Positions 8,614 through 18,735 of a stretch of DNA of 64,000 nt are shown here, one piece after another. Below the pieces are notes generated by a model that ran no database searches, was not told the origin of the DNA, and was given only the letters and a program-made list of their open reading frames with translations. Within the stretch, counting starts at the first letter, position 1. Each line of letters opens with the position of its first letter. This DNA is from Nocardia africana NBRC 100379 (lineage in GTDB: Bacteria; Actinomycetota; Actinomycetes; Mycobacteriales; Mycobacteriaceae). The position numbers were made by a program, and so were the translations under genes. Where the stretch lies: NCBI RefSeq assembly GCF_001612635.1, contig NZ_BDAV01000007.1:248001-312000 (forward strand), written 5' to 3'.

Positions 8614-9660
8614 TCAGCGGATGGACCGGACCTCCGGCTCGATATCGGAGCCGGCGGCGGCGAGCGCCTCGGCCAGCAGATTGTCCAGGTGGTACGGGTA
8701 CACCGTTTCGCCGATCCGGTCGAGTTCGGCGATGTCCGGTGGCAGGCACCAGCGGTAGGCGGTGACGCAGCGGCGTTCCCAGACGGTCGGGTCGGCGGGT
8801 TTCGGATCGAACCGGCGCACCCGGGCGACGAAGAACAACTCCTCGGAGCGGATCAGCTCACCGTTGAACGGGAAGACCGCGACCCGCCGCCAGATCGGGC
8901 CGCGCAGCAGCGTGGAGTCCAGCGCCAGGCCCGTTTCCTCCCAGACCTCGCGCACCGCCGCGGTCCGCAACGTCTCCCCCGGTTCGATGCCGCCGCCGAC
9001 GGTGAACCAGAACGGCGAATCGGGAGTCTGGGGATCGTGGCCGCGCATCAGCAGCACCCGATCCTCCTCGTCGAGCAGCACCACCCGGGCCGAGGTGCGG
9101 ACGGTGTCGACCTCGAGTCCGGTGGTCGCCGCCGGTGTGACCCGTTCCGCGATCTCGAAATAGGTGGGCAGCGGCGCGGTACCACCGAGGTGCAGCAACC
9201 GCACCGGGCGCCGGGTACGCAGTGCGAGGGTGTCGCGCACGGCGTCGTTGTGGAAGCGGCGCGCGATCAGCACCCGCGCCTCGGCGTCGGCGAGTTCGGC
9301 GACCAGCTGCGGACGCAACGAGGTGATGTCGACCGCCGACAGCGCGGCCGCGAGCTGGTTCTCCGCGGTTTCCCGGTCGCTCCAGTCGGCGCGTTCGGCG
9401 CGGTCGGCCAGGGCGATCAGCCGGGTGGACTGCTCGGCCGCCGTGGACTCCGACAACGGCCCGGCCATCGAGATCGCGACCGTGCGGGCCACCACCGCGC
9501 GCCGCGCCAGGGCCGCCTCCAGCGCATCGCGGGCCTGGTCACCACGCACATGCAGCCGGTCGAGCCGGTTGGCGGTGGAGTAGGCCCACACTCCGATGGC
9601 GATGATCACCGCCGCGATCAGCGCGAGGACCAGAATGGTCGTCGCGGAGAAGGTGATCAT
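8614..9660 (-). CDS. Membrane-anchored NUDIX hydrolase, last gene of the PIM operon
   Basis: A 348-residue protein with an N-terminal transmembrane helix (about 5-27), a helical region predicted to form coiled coil (about 30-135), and a C-terminal NUDIX domain. The Nudix box is visible as GGGIEPGETLRTAAVREVWEETGL. NUDIX enzymes cleave nucleoside-diphosphate-X compounds. Its position after pimA matches Rv2609c of M. tuberculosis, also a NUDIX protein. The start overlaps the pimA stop by 4 nt (ATGA). Substrate unknown; a role with GDP-mannose or CDP-lipid leftovers is speculation. Confidence 0.88.
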   Translation of the reverse strand: MITFSATTILVLALIAAVIIAIGVWAYSTANRLDRLHVRGDQARDALEAALARRAVVARTVAISMAGPLSESTAAEQSTRLIALADRAERADWSDRETAENQLAAALSAVDITSLRPQLVAELADAEARVLIARRFHNDAVRDTLALRTRRPVRLLHLGGTAPLPTYFEIAERVTPAATTGLEVDTVRTSARVVLLDEEDRVLLMRGHDPQTPDSPFWFTVGGGIEPGETLRTAAVREVWEETGLALDSTLLRGPIWRRVAVFPFNGELIRSEELFFVARVRRFDPKPADPTVWERRCVTAYRWCLPPDIAELDRIGETVYPYHLDNLLAEALAAAGSDIEPEVRSIR

Positions 9661-10781
9661 CCAGCGGTCCTCACCCGGGCGTCGCCGACGGTGACCGTCT
9701 CGTACACCCGCAGAATCTGTTCGGCCACGACCGGCCAATCGTATTCGCCGACAACCTGATCCGCCGTGCGCACCAGTTCCTCGCGGCGGGTGCGGTCGGT
9801 CAGCAATCCGTCGATCGCCTCGGCCAGCGCCGCCGAATCACCCACCGGCACCAGCACTCCGGCGGTCCCGTCGCGCAGCACCCGGCGGAAGGCGTCCAAT
9901 TCGCTGGCCACCACCGCGGTCCCGGCCGCCATCGCCTCCACCAGCACGATGCCGAAACTCTCCCCGCCCAGATTCGGCGCGCAGTACACGTCCGCACTCC
10001 GCATCGCCGAGGCCTTCTCCGCATCCGAGACCTGACCGAGGAAACGCAGATGCCCGGCGTGTTCACCGGCTTCCCGGCGCAGCCGATCCTCGTCCCCGCG
10101 GCCGACGATCAGAATCTCCACGTCGGGATGGCGGGCCACCAGTTTCGGCAGTGCGCCCAGCAGCACGGCCATCCCCTTGCGGGGCTCGTCGTAGCGACCG
10201 AGGAACAACACCGTCCCGCCCGTGCGCGGATATCCTTGCAGCAGCGGCGCATTCGCGAACGCCGGCACGTCGACCCCGTTCGGGATCTCGACCGCGTCGC
10301 TGCCCAGCGCCTCCACCTGCCAGCGCCGCGCCAGCTCCGACACCGCGATCCGCCCGCTGATCTTCTCGTGATACGGCCGCAGTACCCCCTGGAAGGTTGC
10401 CAGTACCAGAGAGCGGGTGGTGGAGGTGTGGAAGGTGGCCACGATGGGTCCCTCGGCCACCTTCAGCGCCAGCATCGAGATACTCGGGGCGTTGGGTTCG
10501 TGGACGTGCAGAACCTCGAAGTCGCTGTCGGCGATCCAGCGCCGGAGCCGGGTGTAGGCGGTCGGCCCGAACGACAGCCGTGCCACCGACCCGTTGTACG
10601 GAATCGCCACCGCCTTCCCGGCCGAGACGACGAATTCCGGCAGTTCGGTGTCGTCGGAGGCCGGGGCCAGCACGCTCACCCTGTGGCCGCGCTCGATCAG
10701 CACCTGCGCCAATTCCACGACATGTGACTGCACACCGCCCGGCACGTCGAACGAGTACGGGCAGACCATGCCGATTCTCAT
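9657..10781 (-). CDS. pimA: Phosphatidylinositol alpha-mannosyltransferase PimA
   Basis: A 374-residue GT4 (GT-B fold) enzyme that adds mannose from GDP-mannose to phosphatidylinositol on the cytoplasmic membrane face, the first step of PIM/LM/LAM synthesis. Visible are the acceptor loop PGGVQSHV, HVHEPNAPS with a catalytic-region His, FHTSTTRS, the donor-binding LFLGRYDEPRKG, and the EX7E-type GGESFGIVLVEAMAAG. It overlaps the acyltransferase gene by ATGA upstream and the NUDIX gene downstream. Confidence 0.96.
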   Translation of the reverse strand: MRIGMVCPYSFDVPGGVQSHVVELAQVLIERGHRVSVLAPASDDTELPEFVVSAGKAVAIPYNGSVARLSFGPTAYTRLRRWIADSDFEVLHVHEPNAPSISMLALKVAEGPIVATFHTSTTRSLVLATFQGVLRPYHEKISGRIAVSELARRWQVEALGSDAVEIPNGVDVPAFANAPLLQGYPRTGGTVLFLGRYDEPRKGMAVLLGALPKLVARHPDVEILIVGRGDEDRLRREAGEHAGHLRFLGQVSDAEKASAMRSADVYCAPNLGGESFGIVLVEAMAAGTAVVASELDAFRRVLRDGTAGVLVPVGDSAALAEAIDGLLTDRTRREELVRTADQVVGEYDWPVVAEQILRVYETVTVGDARVRTAG

Positions 10782-11770
10782 GACACCGCGTCTCCGGCGG
10801 CCCGCTCCCCGCCGCGTACGGCCTGCGCGGCGGCGATCCGCTCCAAGCGCTGGGGGGACAGGTCCGCCTCCCACAGCGGCTGCAACATATGCCAGTCGGC
10901 GGGGTGCTCGGCGATATTGGCCGCGAACCGGTTCGCCAGCTGCTGCGTCGCCGCGGCGACACCGTCCGAAACATCCAGCGGCGCTTCGGTTTTCAGCCCC
11001 CATCCCTCGCGACCCTGCTCGTCCACGGTGAACCAGGCGTGCACCGGCATCAGCGCGGCGCCCGTCTCGATGGCCAGTTTCGCCGCGCCCGCCGGCATCC
11101 AGGTGCGTTCGCCGAAGAACTCCACCGGCACGCCCTTGCCGGTGAGGTCGCGCTCGCCCATCAGGCAGACCACCTTGTTGTCGCGCAATCGTTGCGCGAG
11201 TTGCCGGAACGGCGGCTCCTCCCCGCCGGTCAGCGGGAACACCTCGAACCCCAGGCTCTCCCGGTAGGCCACGAAGCGCTCGAACAGCGATTCCGGCTGC
11301 AGCCGTTCGGCCACCGTGGTGAGGGCGCCGTAGTGCTGCACCAGCCACACACCGGCCATATCCCAGTTCCCCGAATGTGGCAGCACGAAGACCACACCGC
11401 GCCCCTGCGCCAGCGCGACGTCCAATTGTTCGATGCCCTGGGGTGGCGGCATGAGTGGCGAATCCGCCAGTGCCGCGTGGTCGAGGGTCGGCAGCCGGAA
11501 CGCCTCGCGCCAGTACCGGGCGTACGAGCGCATCGAGGCGCGGATCAACTCGTCGGGCACCTCGAGCGGGCCGACGCCCAGCACCCGGGCGAGATTGCGG
11601 CGCAACTGATTCGGTCCCTGGCCGCGGTGGACGGCACGGTTCGCGCGCCGGGCCGCCCAATCGCCACCGAAGTCGAACCAGCGGCGCGCCGTATGTTCGG
11701 GCAGTCCCCGTACCAGTCGCCACCCCGCCGCATAGGCCCTGTCGGTCAGCGCCGCCCTCATCTGCGTCAC
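10778..11770 (-). CDS. patA: Phosphatidylinositol mannoside acyltransferase PatA
   Basis: A 330-residue LpxL/HtrB-type acyltransferase that acylates the mannose of PIM1/PIM2. The HX4D catalytic motif is HSGNWD (about residue 128), and a second conserved block is the GERDLTGKGVPVEFFGE region. No signal peptide, and only a short amphipathic N-terminus, consistent with peripheral membrane attachment. GTG 11770 follows GGTAGGGG. It lies between pgsA (13-nt gap) and pimA (4-nt overlap) exactly as in mycobacteria. Confidence 0.93.
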   Translation of the reverse strand: MTQMRAALTDRAYAAGWRLVRGLPEHTARRWFDFGGDWAARRANRAVHRGQGPNQLRRNLARVLGVGPLEVPDELIRASMRSYARYWREAFRLPTLDHAALADSPLMPPPQGIEQLDVALAQGRGVVFVLPHSGNWDMAGVWLVQHYGALTTVAERLQPESLFERFVAYRESLGFEVFPLTGGEEPPFRQLAQRLRDNKVVCLMGERDLTGKGVPVEFFGERTWMPAGAAKLAIETGAALMPVHAWFTVDEQGREGWGLKTEAPLDVSDGVAAATQQLANRFAANIAEHPADWHMLQPLWEADLSPQRLERIAAAQAVRGGERAAGDAVS

Positions 11771-11783
11771 GCCCCTACCACCT

Positions 11784-12455
11784 TCATTTCGCTGTATCGG
11801 AGTCGGCCTTGGTCACCGGCGCGATCACGTCGCGGGCACCGGCCGAATTCCGTACCGCCAAGACTCGCTGGAAGACGGTGACGATGCTCAGCACCGCCAG
11901 GATGTACATCGCGGCATATACCGCGTACGTGAGCCACTCGATGTCGAAATAGCCACCGATGCCGGTGAACCCGGCCCCGACCAGCACGATCACCAGACGG
12001 TCGGGACGTTCGATGATCCCGCCGTCGGCCGACAGCCCGCTCGCCTCCGCGCGGGCCTTGGCATAGGAGATGACCTGCGAGGTCACCAGGACCACCAGCG
12101 TCGCCACGAACAGGTGCTTGCTGTGCTCGTGATACACCGACCACCACGCGAGCGCACCGAAGATCGCGCCGTCGGCCACCCGATCGCAGGTGGCGTCGAG
12201 GACCGCACCGTATTTCGTGCCGCCGCCGCGGGCGCGGGCCATCGCCCCGTCGAGCATGTCGAACATGACGAAGAGCCAGATCACCATCGTTCCCCAGAAC
12301 AGGTGATCGGTCGGGAACAGCGTCACCGCGGCCACGATCGAGGCGGTGGTGCCGATCAGCGTCATCGCGTCGGGCGTGAGCCCGGTGCTCACCAGCGCCC
12401 GACCCAGCGGCGCCGTCGCCTTGGCGAACGTCTCCCGACCGAAGAAGCTCAGCAC
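11784..12455 (-). CDS. pgsA: Phosphatidylinositol phosphate synthase PgsA1
   Basis: A 223-residue polytopic CDP-alcohol phosphatidyltransferase that makes phosphatidylinositol phosphate from CDP-diacylglycerol and inositol phosphate. The signature DGAMAR, followed by G and two further Asp in KYGAVLDATCDRVAD, fits the DG-x2-AR-x8-G-x3-D-x3-D motif (about residues 68-90). Several hydrophobic helices follow. GTG 12455 starts one base after the HIT gene stop. It supplies the lipid acceptor for the next two genes, PatA and PimA. Confidence 0.94.
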   Translation of the reverse strand: MLSFFGRETFAKATAPLGRALVSTGLTPDAMTLIGTTASIVAAVTLFPTDHLFWGTMVIWLFVMFDMLDGAMARARGGGTKYGAVLDATCDRVADGAIFGALAWWSVYHEHSKHLFVATLVVLVTSQVISYAKARAEASGLSADGGIIERPDRLVIVLVGAGFTGIGGYFDIEWLTYAVYAAMYILAVLSIVTVFQRVLAVRNSAGARDVIAPVTKADSDTAK

Positions 12456-12456
12456 G

Positions 12457-13092
12457 CTACTCGACTTCCTTCGCCTCGTGCCACGCCCCGGCCAGCAGGG
12501 CCCGCGTCTCCCGCAGCAACTGCGGCATCACCTTCACCCCGCCGACGACGGTGATGAAATTGGCGTCCCCGCCCCAGCGGGGAACGATGTGCTGGTGCAG
12601 GTGGTCGGCCAGCGATCCGCCGGCCACGCCGCCGAGGTTGAGCCCGACATTGAAACCCTCGGGCCGCGACACCTTCTTCATCACCCGGATCGCCCGCTGG
12701 GTGAACGCCATCAGCTCGGCGCTCTCCTCCGGGGTGAGATCCTCGAGATCGGCCACCCGCCGGTACGGCACCACCATCATGTGGCCGGGGTTGTACGGGT
12801 AGAGGTTCAGCACCGCGAACACCCATTCGCCGCGCGCGATGACCAGTCCGTCCTCGTCCGACATCTTCGGGATCTCGGTGAACGGGTGCTTGAGCCCGGC
12901 CGAGGTCCTCTCCTCGGCGCCGGCGGGCGCGTCGGCGTCGGCCGGCCCGTTCCGGCTGTCGCGATCGGCGACCGCGCCGGTGATATAGGACATCCGGTAC
13001 GGGGTCCACAATCGCTGCAACCGGTCCGGGTCCCCCGCGCCCGTGTCGACGATCCGACCCGGGTCCTGTTGCGTCACAGCCTCTTCCACCAT
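12457..13092 (-). CDS. HIT-family hydrolase (Rv2613c-like)
   Basis: A histidine-triad protein of about 211 residues with the catalytic HLHQHIVPRW triad near residue 165 and the supporting NLYPYNPGHMMVVPYR strand. The M. tuberculosis homologue at this locus is reported to be a diadenosine tetraphosphate phosphorylase; the name here rests on synteny and fold. ATG 13092 is used; in-frame GTG 13104, overlapping the thrS stop, is equally possible. It lies between thrS and pgsA in one transcription unit. Confidence 0.9.
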   Translation of the reverse strand: MVEEAVTQQDPGRIVDTGAGDPDRLQRLWTPYRMSYITGAVADRDSRNGPADADAPAGAEERTSAGLKHPFTEIPKMSDEDGLVIARGEWVFAVLNLYPYNPGHMMVVPYRRVADLEDLTPEESAELMAFTQRAIRVMKKVSRPEGFNVGLNLGGVAGGSLADHLHQHIVPRWGGDANFITVVGGVKVMPQLLRETRALLAGAWHEAKEVE

Positions 13093-13100
13093 GCCCTCAC

Positions 13101-15173
<2,073 letters not shown>

Positions 15174-15310
15174 GGCTGCGCTCTCCTTAACGTGTGGGCA
15201 TTCTTGTTCCACGCCGGTCGACGAACAGAAAAGTCACCGGCGCGACCAATGCTATCGGGACAGTACCGGTCGCGCGCCGATGGACCGGCCGCGAACCGGC
15301 CGCGGCCCGC

Positions 15311-15952
15311 TCACCCGCGCCGGGCCAGCTCGGTGAGCAGCCGCTCGCGCTCGGCGGCGGGCCTTTTGGGGCAGCTGGTGCACATACCGCAGCCGGGCAC
15401 CTCGTAGACCAGGCAGCAGGAGATCCGCCGCACGAACGTGCGCGCTTCGATGTCGGTGAATCGCGGCGCGGGCAGCCGTTCACCGACCTCGGCGGCCAGC
15501 CGCGCGCCCGCCTCGGGATCGCCCGCGTCGATGGCCCGGTTGCCGATCGCGTCGGCCACGATCGCCCACAGCGCCGCCGGACCGGCGCCGGTCACTCGCG
15601 CCACCACCGGGATGACACGCCGCAGCGACCCGCCCAGCGCCGCGCCGACCGCCTCGGATTCGCTCGCGGCGTCGGCCACGATCCGCTCGATGCCGCCGTC
15701 GGGCCGGATCTCACAGCTCAGCCGTTCCAGCGTGGGGTCGGGCGCGGGTGCGCCGCTCGCGTAGGCCTCGGTGATCGGATCCACCAGCGCCGAGGCGGCC
15801 ATACACCACCACAGTGTCCCCGATACGCGGGAATTGCCTGTGCCCCAGGAGATTCCCATATCGGCGATCCGTTCCGACAGCCATGCGGGCTCGGTGAGTT
15901 TGATGCCCGCCACATGGGCGGGCACCCCGGACGCCACCGACTGCGCAACCAT
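15311..15952 (-). CDS. FhuF-type (2Fe-2S) siderophore-iron reductase
   Basis: A 213-residue protein ending in the FhuF C-terminal cluster motif: CC (in RRISCCLVYE), then ten residues on, CGMCTSCPKR, giving the C-C-x10-C-x2-C iron-sulphur ligands. FhuF proteins reduce ferric iron released from hydroxamate siderophores in the cytoplasm. The upstream region WLSERIADMGISWGTGNSRVSGTLWW is family-like. ATG 15952 follows GGAGG closely (3 nt), so a different start is possible. No IdeR-type box was noticed upstream. Confidence 0.85.
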   Translation of the reverse strand: MVAQSVASGVPAHVAGIKLTEPAWLSERIADMGISWGTGNSRVSGTLWWCMAASALVDPITEAYASGAPAPDPTLERLSCEIRPDGGIERIVADAASESEAVGAALGGSLRRVIPVVARVTGAGPAALWAIVADAIGNRAIDAGDPEAGARLAAEVGERLPAPRFTDIEARTFVRRISCCLVYEVPGCGMCTSCPKRPAAERERLLTELARRG

Positions 15953-16097
15953 TTGCCTCCGACTCCGATCCACATCGATCCACCGAATGCACCACCTCCA
16001 CCATGGCATGTCCGGCGCACTCGGATCGAGGCACGGGCCGAGGGTTTCGGGGTGCGCCGCCCAGCGTATCGGCGCGGGCGACGCCGACGCTCAGGCG

Positions 16098-16143
16098 CGC
16101 CGCGGCAGCCGTCCCCGGTGGTGACTGGACGGCTGCCGCGGCG
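16098..16143. terminator. Strong stem-loop, second of a tandem pair
   Basis: Seventeen-base perfectly complementary arms (16098-16114 and 16127-16143) enclose a 12-nt loop. It lies about 65 nt beyond the stop of the first SulP-CA gene (minus strand) and probably acts as a back-up terminator. Confidence 0.75.
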
Positions 16144-16153
16144 AATGCGGGAC

Positions 16154-16196
16154 GGGTGCGCGAGTTCGGCTGTCGGGGTGCCGAACTCGCGCACCC
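16154..16196. terminator. Strong stem-loop, first of a tandem pair
   Basis: Seventeen-base perfectly complementary arms (16154-16170 and 16180-16196) enclose a 9-nt loop. It begins 11 nt past the first SulP-CA stop and is the likely primary terminator of that gene. Confidence 0.8.
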
Positions 16197-16206
16197 TGCA
16201 CCCGGA

Positions 16207-18447
16207 TCAGGCGTGGGCCCGATTCCGGGCGGGTATTCCGGGTCGCTCGGCATCGGTGATCTCGGCGATGCCGGTCGTGGTGACCTCGAGGACCCGTGCG
16301 GTTCCGATATCGAAGAACAGGCCCGACAGCGCAACACCGCGCTCGTCGACGGCCCGTGCGACGACCCGATGCTCCCGCAGCGTCTCGAGCTGGACCGCGA
16401 CGTTGACCATGCTCAGCTGGTCGGCGGGGCCGTAACCGGCGGCCGCCGCGGCCACCGCCACCGGATGGCCGCCGCGGTAGCGCTGCAGGGCCTCGGCGCC
16501 GTGGGCCAGCCAGTCGTCGATATCGGGGCCGGCGGACCGGCCGGACAGCAGGGCGTTCATCGCACCGCAGCCGGAATGTCCGCACACCACGACGTTGCGC
16601 ACCGACAGGTTGTGCAGCGCGAAGCTCAGCGCCGCGTCCACCGACACATCGGTGCCGCTCGACGGGATCAGATTGCCGATATTGCGGACGGTGAACAGGT
16701 CGCCCGGACCGCTGTTGGTGATCACATTCGGCACGATCCGCGAGTCGGAGCAGGTCAGGAAGAAGGAGTCCGGGTCCTGACCGTCGCGCAGTTCGTCCAG
16801 ATGCGGCCGCATCACGTGCGCGTGGCTGCGATGGTAGGCGGCGACACCGGCGGCGACCGGATTGCCGCCCTCCGAACGCCACGGCCCCAGGACATCGTCG
16901 AGCAGCCCGCGGGCCCGGGCGCGCCGCGGCGGGCGCTGGGCCGCATCCGCCATGCGCGCCGTCCCGATCTCCACGAATTCGACCGTGCCGCCGGTACTTT
17001 CGTGCTGCTGCGCCCACGAGTGGATGGCGTCGTAGGCGGCGTGGTCGAGGAAGTCGACCGTCAGCTCCACCAGGACGTCGGCACCGGCGGGCACCTCGGC
17101 CAGTTGCCCGGTCAGCTTCGGCAGGGCGAGGAAGGTGCAGGTGCCGTCCACAGTCACCAGCCACCGGTCGGTCCCCTCGACCGGAGCGGCCTCGACCGAG
17201 ACGCGCACCACGCGCCACAGCAGCAGCGCGAAGGCGACGATCAGGCCGATCAGCACGCCCTCGAGCAGGTTCAGGAACACCACCGCGGCGATGGTCACCG
17301 CGTAGATCACCAGTTCGCCGGTGCGGTGCGCGATCTTGATGTGGGCGAGCTTCACCAGCTGGATGCCGATCATCACCAGCAGACCGGCCAGCGCCGATTT
17401 CGGGATCTGCTCGACCACGCCCACCAGGGCGATCGAGAACAGCAGCACCCACACGCCGTGCAGCAGCGCCGACGCCCGGCTGCGCGCACCGGCGGTCACA
17501 TTGGTCGCACTGCGCACGATCACGCCGGTGACGGGCAGGCCACCGATCATGCCCGAGGTCACGTTGGCCGCACCCTGGGCCATGAGCTCACGGTCGAAGT
17601 TCGTTCGTGGGCCGGTGTGCATCTTGTCGACGGCGACGGCCGACAGCAGGCTCTCCACGCTGGCGATCAGGGCCACGGTCAGCACCGCGAGTGCGACGCC
17701 GCTCCAGTCTCCGCTGGGCATGTTCGGCAGGCCGATGGCGTCGAACAGCGACCCGCTCATCGTGATGCGGGCGGGGTCTCCGGGCAGCACCAGCGAGAGC
17801 GCGGTGGCGACCACGATCGCCATTAGCGGTCCGGGCACGACCCGGATCTTGGCCGGCACGTAGCGCCAGCCGAGCATGATCGCGATGACCAGCCCGCCGA
17901 TCACGACGTCGATACCGCTGAGGTGCAGTAGCTGATTCGGTAACTCGGTGACGTTCTCCCACGCCGAGCTCTGCGACGATCCGCCGAGCAGGACATGAAC
18001 CTGCTGCAAGGCGATCGTGATGCCGATGCCGGCGAGCATGGCGTGCACGACGACCGGTGCGATGGCGAGCGCGGCGCGCGCGATCCGGCTCAGGCCGAAC
18101 AGGATCTGCAGCACGCCCGCACCGACGGTGATGAAACAGGTTGTCTTCCAGCCGAATTGATTGATGGTTTCGGCGACGACCACGGTCAGTCCGGCGGCCG
18201 GGCCGCTGACCTGCAGGACGGAGCCCCCCAGAGTTCCCACCACGATGCCGCCGACGGCGGCGGCGATGAGGCCGGCCGCGACCGGAGCGCCGGTGGCGAC
18301 CGCGATGCCGATCGAGAGTGGCAGAGCGACGAGAAAGACGACGACGGAAGCGGGCAGATCGTGTCGGAGGACCGAGTTCATCCGGTCCGACCAGCTGGGG
18401 CCCGGCGGGGCCGCGGGTCTGGACGTGGCGACGGTGTCGGTGGACAT
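16207..18447 (-). CDS. SulP anion transporter fused to STAS and beta-carbonic anhydrase (paralogue 1)
   Basis: A 746-residue fusion. Residues about 25-425 are a polytopic SulP transporter (HDLPASVVVFLVALPLSIGIA, VSGPAAGL, GLPVTGVIVRSATN). A STAS domain follows (about 430-520). Residues about 545-735 are a beta-carbonic anhydrase with zinc ligands in LTCSDSRIVP and VVCGHSGCGAM. Such fusions are proposed to take up bicarbonate (or sulphate) and interconvert it with CO2 at the membrane; the substrate is not proven by sequence. ATG 18447 follows AAGGAG. The gene is transcribed alone toward a double terminator. Its paralogue is next upstream. Confidence 0.92.
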   Translation of the reverse strand: MSTDTVATSRPAAPPGPSWSDRMNSVLRHDLPASVVVFLVALPLSIGIAVATGAPVAAGLIAAAVGGIVVGTLGGSVLQVSGPAAGLTVVVAETINQFGWKTTCFITVGAGVLQILFGLSRIARAALAIAPVVVHAMLAGIGITIALQQVHVLLGGSSQSSAWENVTELPNQLLHLSGIDVVIGGLVIAIMLGWRYVPAKIRVVPGPLMAIVVATALSLVLPGDPARITMSGSLFDAIGLPNMPSGDWSGVALAVLTVALIASVESLLSAVAVDKMHTGPRTNFDRELMAQGAANVTSGMIGGLPVTGVIVRSATNVTAGARSRASALLHGVWVLLFSIALVGVVEQIPKSALAGLLVMIGIQLVKLAHIKIAHRTGELVIYAVTIAAVVFLNLLEGVLIGLIVAFALLLWRVVRVSVEAAPVEGTDRWLVTVDGTCTFLALPKLTGQLAEVPAGADVLVELTVDFLDHAAYDAIHSWAQQHESTGGTVEFVEIGTARMADAAQRPPRRARARGLLDDVLGPWRSEGGNPVAAGVAAYHRSHAHVMRPHLDELRDGQDPDSFFLTCSDSRIVPNVITNSGPGDLFTVRNIGNLIPSSGTDVSVDAALSFALHNLSVRNVVVCGHSGCGAMNALLSGRSAGPDIDDWLAHGAEALQRYRGGHPVAVAAAAAGYGPADQLSMVNVAVQLETLREHRVVARAVDERGVALSGLFFDIGTARVLEVTTTGIAEITDAERPGIPARNRAHA

Positions 18448-18563
18448 ATTGCTCCTTCACCGGAGCCGCCGCGGCGGTCCGGTCGGTCGAACATGTTCTC
18501 CAGGCATCGAATTCAGCTGCGAGACTTCGTTGTCCAGCAGTGAGCCGGAAGCGAGGGCAACCC

Positions 18564-18586
18564 TAATAGTAAAGACTAAGCAAAGC
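18564..18586 (-). promoter_or_regulatory. Conserved 23-nt element upstream of SulP-CA 1
   Basis: This block matches the one at 21094-21116 in 21 of 23 positions, although the surrounding intergenic DNA is unlike. On the coding strand it overlaps the 16-bp dyad CTAAGGCTTTGCTTAG and continues into a TACTAT box that could be a -10. It lies 117 nt before the start codon. Confidence 0.55.
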
Positions 18587-18735
18587 CTTAGAAAAGGATC
18601 TTTAGCCTCGCACACGTTCGGGATTCGATGTGACGACCCTCATGCTCTGGAGCTGTGACCTGCACCGGCACCACTGTGCGCCCGCTCAGCGCACGTTTTC
18701 CCTCCGGCGAAGTGCCAAAACTGGGAATGCTCCTT

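Noticed and set aside
16003..17826. 607-codon plus-strand frame opposite the first SulP-CA gene
   Set aside because: Antisense to well-supported coding sequence; His/Arg-rich composition typical of shadow frames.
18629..18644. CRP-type site upstream of SulP-CA 1
   Set aside because: Only one half (TGTGA) matches; the other half reads TCATG.
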